A stretch of 64,000 bases of DNA from Algoriphagus faecimaris (GTDB taxonomy: Bacteria; Bacteroidota; Bacteroidia; Cytophagales; Cyclobacteriaceae): positions 62,001 through 126,000 of the forward strand of contig NZ_FNAC01000007.1 in assembly GCF_900101705.1 (NCBI RefSeq), written 5' to 3'. The notes under the pieces were generated by a model that did no database searches, was not told where the DNA came from, and saw only the letters and a list, made by a program, of their open reading frames with translations. Positions 43,956-51,094 of this stretch are shown here, in pieces (the stretch's first letter is position 1; every line of letters starts with the position of its first letter). Position numbers and translations under genes: made by a program.

Positions 43956-45063
43956 AAGTTTCTTTAAGTATTCCTAAAATAGTTTGAGAAGGGTTGGGCT
44001 GATAGTAAGGATTTGTTCCTTCAAATTGTTTTTGGGAAAAAACCTTAGCCTTTTTTACAATTTGATAAGAATCAAAAGGTAAATGGAGGACATTCTCTCC
44101 TGCCAATCTTCCCTTTTGCCTATCGCCTAAGTTAATCACGTATTTCTGAAAAGTGGCTGCTTCTATTATTCCGCTTGAGGTATTTCCAATCATTAATTTA
44201 GAATACTTCATACAAGTGAAATAGGATTGGGTTCCAAAATTTTCTATGATTTTGATCTTCTCCTGCTTTTTTCTTAGCTCCTCAAACGCCAATCTGTATA
44301 CCATACCAGCAGTATCCGGATTGGGCATGGTAATGACGACCTGATAGTTGACCGACAACTGCTCCAAGGCCAAACAAACTTCCTTACAGTACTTCTCATT
44401 TAGATCAAATGCAACTGTCTCTGGATGTACCGTTACCAGGATAGTGCCTAAATGGAGATCAATCTTCCATTTCTTTTCAAACTCATCGGGGGAAAGTAAT
44501 CGAATAGTAGCCAAATTCTCCAAACTGAGTGAGCCGACATTAAAAATTTCAGCATTATTATTATCCAATAATTGAATCAACCGGTTTCTGAAAGCATCAG
44601 TCGAAACAAAATGAAGATTACTAGATAGGGAGATACTATGCCGATAAATATTGTCTATTGCCCCCAAAGTAGTTTCTCCTCCATGTAGATGGGCAATTTT
44701 TACTTGAAAGGGTACTGAAGCCGCAACCGCTGCTGCCATTTCAAATCGATCTCCCAAAGCAAAAACTACCTCAAATTCTTGATGGTTTTCTTCCCAAAAT
44801 TCAGAAAATTTCAGAGCCGTCAGGGCATAACCCGAGGCAACCGCATTCGGGCTGTCTCCCAACAGCAAGGACTCTATTTTTCGAAATACGTTGAATCCAT
44901 CGGATTCTATTTGGGCAAGCGTATAACCATGGAGCTTTGACAAATGCGTTCCAAAAACAATGATTTTGAAAGAAATTTCCTCATCCTGCTCCATCGCCTT
45001 TAACAAGGGGAGATAAATCCCATAATCAGCTCTGGAACTGGTTAAGATGCCAATTCTAATCAT
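43939..45063 (-). CDS. legG: Hydrolysing sugar-nucleotide 2-epimerase (NeuC/LegG type)
   Basis: This 374-residue GT-B-fold epimerase starts at ATG 45063 and overlaps the LegI gene by ATGA. LTSSRADYGIYLPLL, ALGDRFEMAAAVAA and HLHGGETTLGAIDN are typical of NeuC/LegG; the GDRFEM motif marks the active site. It removes the nucleotide and inverts C2 of the 2,4-diamino sugar, giving the free mannose-form precursor. In neighbouring context the substrate is UDP- or GDP-2,4-diacetamido-2,4,6-trideoxy-glucose rather than UDP-GlcNAc. Confidence 0.88.
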   Translation of the reverse strand: MIRIGILTSSRADYGIYLPLLKAMEQDEEISFKIIVFGTHLSKLHGYTLAQIESDGFNVFRKIESLLLGDSPNAVASGYALTALKFSEFWEENHQEFEVVFALGDRFEMAAAVAASVPFQVKIAHLHGGETTLGAIDNIYRHSISLSSNLHFVSTDAFRNRLIQLLDNNNAEIFNVGSLSLENLATIRLLSPDEFEKKWKIDLHLGTILVTVHPETVAFDLNEKYCKEVCLALEQLSVNYQVVITMPNPDTAGMVYRLAFEELRKKQEKIKIIENFGTQSYFTCMKYSKLMIGNTSSGIIEAATFQKYVINLGDRQKGRLAGENVLHLPFDSYQIVKKAKVFSQKQFEGTNPYYQPNPSQTILGILKETYANFS

Positions 45064-46088
45064 CTTAGATTTTCCATTGAAATTTTTGCTCCCTTTGGCA
45101 AGTCAAGCAACAATTCTTTTCCGATGATATAATCAATTTCCATAGGTGAAATACCATCTCCTGGCCTCAACGAAATCAAGTCATCTTGACTCAAAACATC
45201 CCCCTTTTTGATTTCACGCTTTAAGTGGAGACTTTTTCTTGCAATCAGAATATTCTTTTTCTCACTTTGACTCGGCTCCTTAATCCCATTGCCGCCTATG
45301 GCTTTTTCTATATTCCTAATAGCTTGAACCATGGATTTCAATTCAATAGGTTCAAGGGAAGCCGCGTGGTCTGGACCCGGCAAGCCTCTATCCAAAGTAA
45401 AGTGCTTCTCTATTACCCAGGCCCCAAGGGCTACTGCTGCAATGGGAACTTCTATACCCAAGGTATGGTCCGAATAACCCACTTTCACCCCTAGTTCTTC
45501 GGCAATTTGCCTCATTGCCAAAAGGTTTACATCCTCCATCGGTGTAGGGTATTCAGTATTACAATGAAGAACGGTCAGTTGATTCTTGTCAATACCCTCT
45601 AGGAAAATAACTTCAAGGGCTGCTTTCACCTCTTCTAAATTTGCCATTCCTGTGGAAAGAATCAGGTCTTTCCCTTTTCTGGCAATGTGCTGTAAATAGG
45701 GTTTATTGGTTAGTTCACCCGAAGGAATCTTATAAAAGGGAATGTTCAACTTGTTTAAAAAATCAATACTCTCTGAGTCAAATCCTGTAGAAAGAAATTT
45801 AATCCCTTTTTTTTGACACCTTTCAATTAGGACCGGATACCAGTCATCGCCCATCTCCAACTTCTTGAGCATGCCGAATTGGGTATCCTCATCTCCCTTC
45901 ATATTATTCTTTTGATAGACTGCCTTCTGAGCTGTTGGATTGACAATTTTTTCCGCCTTGAAGGTTTGGAACTTGACAAAATCTGCTCCCGCATCAGCAG
46001 CAACATCAATCAACTCCAATGCCTTGTTGATATCTCCATTGTGGTTGACTCCTGCTTCTGCTATTATAATGACAGGTTTGACACTCAT
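45060..46088 (-). CDS. legI: N-acylneuraminate/legionaminate synthase (NeuB/LegI type)
   Basis: This 342-residue enzyme has a TIM-barrel opening IIAEAGVNHNGDINKALEL, catalytic-face motifs SDHTLG and KHFTLDRGLPGPDHAAS, and a C-terminal SAF (antifreeze-like) domain from about residue 285 (ARKSLHLKREIKKGD). It condenses phosphoenolpyruvate with a 2,4-diacetamido-trideoxy-mannose to give the C9 nonulosonic acid. The PGPDHAAS phrase fits NeuB and LegI alike; the surrounding LegB, LegC and LegH genes argue for legionaminic acid. Its start overlaps the LegH stop by ATGA. Confidence 0.88.
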   Translation of the reverse strand: MSVKPVIIIAEAGVNHNGDINKALELIDVAADAGADFVKFQTFKAEKIVNPTAQKAVYQKNNMKGDEDTQFGMLKKLEMGDDWYPVLIERCQKKGIKFLSTGFDSESIDFLNKLNIPFYKIPSGELTNKPYLQHIARKGKDLILSTGMANLEEVKAALEVIFLEGIDKNQLTVLHCNTEYPTPMEDVNLLAMRQIAEELGVKVGYSDHTLGIEVPIAAVALGAWVIEKHFTLDRGLPGPDHAASLEPIELKSMVQAIRNIEKAIGGNGIKEPSQSEKKNILIARKSLHLKREIKKGDVLSQDDLISLRPGDGISPMEIDYIIGKELLLDLPKGAKISMENLR

Positions 46089-46711
46089 AACTTTCTCAGC
46101 TTATTACCGACCCATACCCCTTTCTCCAAAAGATCGGAGGTAACTACACTGCCCGCACCAATCACATTTCCGGCATTTATGGTAAGATTTTGTCTCACCA
46201 CAGCATTGGCACCAATAAAGCACTCCTTTCCAACAGAAACATTTCCACAAAGTACCGCTCCCGGCCCAATATGAACGCAATCGGAAATTTGACATTCATG
46301 CTCAACAATACAGCCCGAATTTAAAATCACCCCCTGTCCTATTTCAGACCCTGCGTTCACTAATACATTTTTTCCAATGTAGCTGGATGGCTGAATGAAA
46401 GCTGTTCGGGAAATGTTGGCACCTGGATCAACTGCTACAAATTGATTCAATTGATGTTTCTGGAAAAATGACAATATTTTTTGTCGGATTTTGTTGTCAC
46501 CTAGGGAGGGAAAAACAAGATGATTTCCAACAATGGATTTTACATCTACTTCTTCTTCGAAGCCAAAATATTCCAAGCTGTAGGGATTCTTTTCCGCAGC
46601 CTTAAAATCAAAATAGCCTTTTACCTCATATCCAGCATCCAGAAGTGACTCAATAATCACATAAGCATGTCCTGAATATCCAAAAAGAAAAACGGATTTA
46701 GATTCTGACAC
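46085..46711 (-). CDS. legH: Hexapeptide-repeat acetyltransferase, PglD/NeuD/LegH type
   Basis: This 208-residue protein starts at GTG 46711. An N-terminal Rossmann-like part (FLFGYSGHAYVIIESLL) is followed by left-handed beta-helix hexapeptide repeats (VLVNAGSEIGQGVILNSGC) with the catalytic His in IVEHECQI and an acetyl-CoA loop. Such enzymes acetylate the 4-amino group of UDP-2-acetamido-4-amino-trideoxy sugars. It lies directly between the LegC and LegI genes, with overlaps on both sides, so it is the expected LegH step. Confidence 0.8.
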   Translation of the reverse strand: MSESKSVFLFGYSGHAYVIIESLLDAGYEVKGYFDFKAAEKNPYSLEYFGFEEEVDVKSIVGNHLVFPSLGDNKIRQKILSFFQKHQLNQFVAVDPGANISRTAFIQPSSYIGKNVLVNAGSEIGQGVILNSGCIVEHECQISDCVHIGPGAVLCGNVSVGKECFIGANAVVRQNLTINAGNVIGAGSVVTSDLLEKGVWVGNKLRKL

Positions 46712-47843
46712 TGCTGGGTATATTCACGATCCTTTCCTCCAAATATTCTGCATTCTTTTGCCCATCCCTGAAGCAATGCCGGTACATGGGTAAGCGGTAC
46801 ATCAACTGCCAAATTGGACGTGTCATCGTTTTTGAATCATTGGTAGCTTTTAAAAAAGCACCCCGCTCTTCCAAATTTTTCAGCTCCACACACATCAGCC
46901 AATAATTGGCTCTAGTGTTTTCAAGTTCTTTTCTAAAAGTTATACCTTGAGTTTTGAAAAATTCCGAATAAGCATCTGCCAACTGCCGCTTATTTTCTAA
47001 AAAGCCATCGAGCTGTTCTAACTGAGCACAAATCAATGCTGCATTCAAGTTCGGCATCCTAAAATTGTAGCCCAGCCGATCATGATAAAATTCATACGAA
47101 TGAGCCACTTTGGCTGTCGTGGTCAGGTGTTTCCCGGCTATTCCAATTTCAGGGTCATTGGTCACAATCATCCCTCCTCCTCCAGAGGTCACAATCTTGT
47201 TCCCGTTAAAGGAAAAAACACCAAGTTTCCCTAAACCTCCGGTATGTTTCTCCCGGTAATAACTCCCCAAAGATTCGGCGGCATCCTCTACCACAGGAAT
47301 ATTCCATAAATTACAAACCTTTAGCAGTTCATCCAGATGAACCGGAAACCCAAAGGTATGCATTGGAACACAGGCTGAGATCTTTTTTCCGGTTCTCTTA
47401 TTGTAGGTACTTGATTCTCTCCTTTCTCCAAACTCTTCCAAAAAGTCGGAGACTGATTTCGGAGAGAGGCCCATGGTATCATAATCCACATCCAAAAAAA
47501 CAGGTTCTGCCCCGTTATGTTGAATAGCATTGGCTGTGGCCACAAAGGTAAGTGCCTGAGTAATTACTTCATCTCCTCTTTGTACACCTGCCAACTGAAG
47601 GGCTATTTGCAAACCGGCTGTCCCGTTGACCACAGCAACAGCTTTTTTGGTTTGGCTGATTCCTGCCATCATCCTCTCAGACAAATCCACATATGCCCCC
47701 ACAGAGGAAACAAAGGTAGATTCCAGGGTATCCATTACATATTTTCGTTCGTTGCCCATAAAAACAGGGGCGTGAATAGGGATGAAGTCCTTGGTTTTGA
47801 ACGTATCCTGTATAAACTGAACGGTTTCCTTAAAGGGCATCAT
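46698..47843 (-). CDS. legC: LegC-family PLP-dependent aminotransferase
   Basis: The best start is ATG 47843, overlapping the LegB stop by one base (TGATG); GTG 47846 and ATG 47840 are alternatives. The 381-residue DegT/DnrJ/EryC1 enzyme carries VNGTAGLQIALQLAGV, EDAAESLGS and the PLP lysine in FSFNGNKIVTSGGGG. The LegC subgroup is marked by the opening HAPVFMGNERKYVMD. It aminates C4 of UDP-2-acetamido-4-keto-6-deoxy-glucose. The order LegB-LegC-LegH is the usual one. Confidence 0.9.
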   Translation of the reverse strand: MMPFKETVQFIQDTFKTKDFIPIHAPVFMGNERKYVMDTLESTFVSSVGAYVDLSERMMAGISQTKKAVAVVNGTAGLQIALQLAGVQRGDEVITQALTFVATANAIQHNGAEPVFLDVDYDTMGLSPKSVSDFLEEFGERRESSTYNKRTGKKISACVPMHTFGFPVHLDELLKVCNLWNIPVVEDAAESLGSYYREKHTGGLGKLGVFSFNGNKIVTSGGGGMIVTNDPEIGIAGKHLTTTAKVAHSYEFYHDRLGYNFRMPNLNAALICAQLEQLDGFLENKRQLADAYSEFFKTQGITFRKELENTRANYWLMCVELKNLEERGAFLKATNDSKTMTRPIWQLMYRLPMYRHCFRDGQKNAEYLEERIVNIPSSVRI

Positions 47844-49045
47844 CACATTTTGGCATCCAGGTACTTTCCGGTTTCCTTGTGGTCAAAAGCGGGTAATAAC
47901 TCATGGAAAAGAGTAACCAGATCTGCCTTTTTCCACTGCTTTTTCTCCATCATGGCATTTATTTCAGACAGGAAGCAATCCAACTTATCGTCTTGGTAAG
48001 GGAGGCTGCTTTTTACTATTCCTAAATTGTCAAATCTAGTTAGATCCAACGTTTCACCCTCCATAAAGAATTCTTCAAAATCCTTCTCTCCTGTGGTATC
48101 GCTTTGGGTAAAATAACAAGGCCAGGTTTTGTTGTTTGCATTCAGTGACTGGCTAGTGGAATTGAAAAACTTGCGGGCTTCATCTTCCGTGGAACAGATG
48201 TAAGCTTGGTAACCCAATTGCTTCAAGTAGTTTACTGCAATCTCTGAAAAGGTGATCAAATGTAATTCTTCGCTGAGTTTGGGAAAGAAAATATCTTTAT
48301 TATCTCCCAAAAGGCAGGACATCAAACAGAGCTCGCCAGATTCCTGGGGGCTCACAAAATATCTCTTGATATCATTGGGAGCTACTATTGGTTGTCTTTT
48401 TTGAATACGTTGGTTGAACCCATGAAGCAAGGACCCATCCGAAAAGGCAACATTGGCAAATCTTGCCGTAGATATGGAAATATCTTTACTCTCACGCATT
48501 AAAAACAGCTCCATGATTCGCTTGGAAGCTCCCATCATATTCACGGGGTTGGCTGCTTTATCAGTGGATACACAGAAATACTTCCTTACTCCTTTCTCTT
48601 TGGATTGCCGGATGGTTTTCAGGGTATTTAAAATATTGACCTCAACCATTCTCATCAAGGTATATGGATCTTTCTCACTCCTTACATGCTTTAGCGCTGA
48701 CAAGTTTAACACATAATCATACTGTCCATCTGATTCTATAAATGTATCATAGATTGGAGAGGCAATATCCAAGGAAAAAGTTCTGAAATCACCGTCAATG
48801 TAGCCAAAGGAGCTTCTAATATCTCTCACAAGCTCTACCAGATTGTTTTCACTGATATCCACTACGTGAAGCTTTTGAGGATTTCTCTTGAAAATCTCCT
48901 TGGTAACGGCTTGCCCAATAGATCCTGCACCTCCAATAACCAAAAACCTGGAATTGGATACTAAGTCAGATAATCTCTTCTCATTGGAGAAGATATCTTT
49001 AACAAAGAGTAACTCTGTTCTTCCAATTAAATTTAATAGGTTCAT
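47843..49045 (-). CDS. legB: UDP-GlcNAc 4,6-dehydratase, LegB type
   Basis: This 400-residue SDR has NAD-binding GGAGSIGQAV at about residue 38, LSALKHVRSEKDPY, and STDKAANPVNMMGASKR, in which Met sits at the usual Tyr place of the YxxxK motif, as in FlaA1/PglF-type dehydratases. It converts UDP-GlcNAc (or the GDP form) to the 4-keto-6-deoxy sugar, the first step towards legionaminic acid. It is followed by the aminotransferase gene (1-base overlap) and preceded by a 57-base gap to the NeuD-like gene. The C-terminal third is the variable part of the LegB group. Confidence 0.88.
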   Translation of the reverse strand: MNLLNLIGRTELLFVKDIFSNEKRLSDLVSNSRFLVIGGAGSIGQAVTKEIFKRNPQKLHVVDISENNLVELVRDIRSSFGYIDGDFRTFSLDIASPIYDTFIESDGQYDYVLNLSALKHVRSEKDPYTLMRMVEVNILNTLKTIRQSKEKGVRKYFCVSTDKAANPVNMMGASKRIMELFLMRESKDISISTARFANVAFSDGSLLHGFNQRIQKRQPIVAPNDIKRYFVSPQESGELCLMSCLLGDNKDIFFPKLSEELHLITFSEIAVNYLKQLGYQAYICSTEDEARKFFNSTSQSLNANNKTWPCYFTQSDTTGEKDFEEFFMEGETLDLTRFDNLGIVKSSLPYQDDKLDCFLSEINAMMEKKQWKKADLVTLFHELLPAFDHKETGKYLDAKM

Positions 49046-49102
49046 GATTTCTAGCGCTATTCTTTTTAAAAAGATAAAGTAAAAAGTTTATTGTATTCCA
49101 TC

Positions 49103-49714
49103 CTATAGGCTAGCTGGAACACCCTTAATTTTTAGACCTGAAGGAAAATCCCTTGTAACCACTGCCCCTGCACCTACCACTACCTCATCTCCAATTTCTA
49201 TTCCTGGCAATAACACCGCTCCAGCTCCAATTCTACACATTTTCCCCACTTTTACTCCTCCCAAAAGTATAGCTCCTGGGCCAATCTCTGTGTAATCGCC
49301 GATTTCACATTCATGATGTACATGCGCTCTGGTATTGACCAAAACTCCCTTACCAATCCTCGCTTCGGGTCCGCAAAAAACCAATTCCATGAGGTCTGAA
49401 GCCTGAGCGAATGAAGATTGATTAATCGAAGAAGAACCTAAAATTGGAAAGTGATTCCCTCCAAGCTGATGCAATTTTTCTCTTAAATGCTTTCTATGAA
49501 TAGGATTTCCTACGCCAAGACAGAATTGCGGGTCCTTTTGGATAAGTTGAATCAAAACTTCCTCATCAGTAATTACTTTATCTCCATACGTGAAGGAGTC
49601 TTTCTTCGAAACATCCTCATCAAAAAAATAAATGGAATCGTCCGAATAACCTTTAGAAATCAAAAGAGAAAAAACTTCCAATCCATGTCCTCCGGCTCCG
49701 GCTATTATCATCAT
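49103..49714 (-). CDS. Second NeuD/PglD-like hexapeptide acetyltransferase
   Basis: This 203-residue protein starts at ATG 49714 with AGAGGHGLEVFSLLISKG, the NeuD/PglD nucleotide-sugar-binding fold, followed by hexapeptide repeats (LVNTRAHVHHECEIGDY), the catalytic His in HHECEI, and GVKVGKMCRIGAGAVL. It has the same plan as LegH (46085-46711) but is clearly diverged. It lies 45 bases downstream of ugd and 57 bases upstream of legB. Possible jobs are O-acetylation of the nonulosonic acid or N-acetylation of another 4-amino sugar; I cannot choose between them. Confidence 0.75.
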   Translation of the reverse strand: MMIIAGAGGHGLEVFSLLISKGYSDDSIYFFDEDVSKKDSFTYGDKVITDEEVLIQLIQKDPQFCLGVGNPIHRKHLREKLHQLGGNHFPILGSSSINQSSFAQASDLMELVFCGPEARIGKGVLVNTRAHVHHECEIGDYTEIGPGAILLGGVKVGKMCRIGAGAVLLPGIEIGDEVVVGAGAVVTRDFPSGLKIKGVPASL

Positions 49715-49759
49715 CTAAATTGAATCTCCTCGATTCGAAACCGAGGAGATTCTTTAAAA

Positions 49760-51079
49760 TTATTTTGATCCAATTCCGTAGTGAACAAAACCCAGTGTAT
49801 CGAGGTATTTTTTATCATAGATATTCCTTCCATCAAATACCACTTTGTTTTTGAGTAGCTTCCCAACAGCATCCCAGCTAGGAATTCTGAACTCAGACCA
49901 TTCGGTCACCAAAAGCAAGGCATCTGCATCCACACAGGCATCGTAAGCATCTGTACAATAAGTTACCTTGTCGAAAATGTAATGCTCACGAGCTTCCTCC
50001 ATGGCTTTGGGATCATAAGCTCTTACTTCAGCACCGGCTGCACGAAGCTCATCCACAATAACTGCCGCGGGAGACTCTCGCATATCGTCCGTGTTGGGTT
50101 TGAAACTCAAGCCCCACATGGCAAAAGTTTTTCCAGAGAGATCGGCTCCAAAATGAGCTTTTACTTTATTGGCCAAAATATGCTTTTGATCATCGTTGAC
50201 ATCTTCTACAGATTGAAGTACTCTCAAATCATATCCATACTCCTTAGCAGTTTTGATAATGGCTTTCACATCCTTTGGAAAGCAAGAGCCACCATAACCT
50301 ACACCGGGATAAATAAATTTGTTACCAATCCGAGGATCAGAACCAATACCTTTTCGGACCATATTCGCATCTGCACCTACCTTTTCGCATAGATTTGCAA
50401 TATCATTCATAAAAGAAATCTTCGTAGCCAACATAGCATTTGCAGCATACTTGGTCATTTCAGCTGAGGGTATATCCATATAAATAATCCGCTCACCACT
50501 CAATTGAAATGGTTTATACAAGCGCTGCATGATCTTCTCAGCTCGCTCATCATCCACACCGATCACAATTCGGTCCGGTCTCAAAAAGTCCTCAACGGCA
50601 GCACCTTCTTTCAAAAATTCAGGATTGGAAGCTACCGCGAAAGGCAAATCAGATCCACGCTTATCTAATGCTTTCTTTATAGCGGCACGGACTTTTTCAC
50701 CTGTCGTTACCGGTACTGTACTCTTGGTAGCTACTACAATATAATCGGTCATTTTCTGACCAATCTCATCAGCTACCCCCAAAACATATTTCAAATCAGC
50801 AGAACCGTCCTCACCTGGAGGGGTTCCAACCGCAATAAAGGCCACTTCCGCACCCTGAATAGCCTCTCCTAAGTCCGTACTAAAATGAAGCCGTCCACTT
50901 TTATAATTGCGAACCACTATTTCTTCCAAACCTGGCTCATAGATTGGCATAATGCCATTCTTTAGCTTATCAATTTTTTTCTGATCGATATCCACGCAGG
51001 TTACCTCAATCCCTACATCTGCAAAACAAGCACCTGAAACAAGCCCAACGTACCCAGTTCCTACTACAGCTATTTTCAT
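49760..51079 (-). CDS. ugd: UDP-glucose 6-dehydrogenase
   Basis: This 439-residue enzyme has VVGTGYVGLVSGACFADVG at about residues 5-23 (NAD motif), AVASNPEFLKEGAAVEDF with the conserved Glu, and VGYGGSCFPKDVKAI with the catalytic Cys near residue 260. It oxidises UDP-glucose to UDP-glucuronate and is the canonical Ugd branch, unlike the TviB/WbpO enzyme at 29379-30677. Codon use looks more GC-rich here than in the glycosyltransferase section around 22-29 kb. It is 15 bases downstream of the SLBB export gene, in the module B head. Confidence 0.93.
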   Translation of the reverse strand: MKIAVVGTGYVGLVSGACFADVGIEVTCVDIDQKKIDKLKNGIMPIYEPGLEEIVVRNYKSGRLHFSTDLGEAIQGAEVAFIAVGTPPGEDGSADLKYVLGVADEIGQKMTDYIVVATKSTVPVTTGEKVRAAIKKALDKRGSDLPFAVASNPEFLKEGAAVEDFLRPDRIVIGVDDERAEKIMQRLYKPFQLSGERIIYMDIPSAEMTKYAANAMLATKISFMNDIANLCEKVGADANMVRKGIGSDPRIGNKFIYPGVGYGGSCFPKDVKAIIKTAKEYGYDLRVLQSVEDVNDDQKHILANKVKAHFGADLSGKTFAMWGLSFKPNTDDMRESPAAVIVDELRAAGAEVRAYDPKAMEEAREHYIFDKVTYCTDAYDACVDADALLLVTEWSEFRIPSWDAVGKLLKNKVVFDGRNIYDKKYLDTLGFVHYGIGSK

Positions 51080-51094
51080 AAATTTTATATTAAA

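Noticed and set aside
45879..46274. 131-codon plus-strand ORF opposite legI/legH
   Set aside because: It lies wholly antisense to two well-conserved genes and its peptide shows no family pattern.
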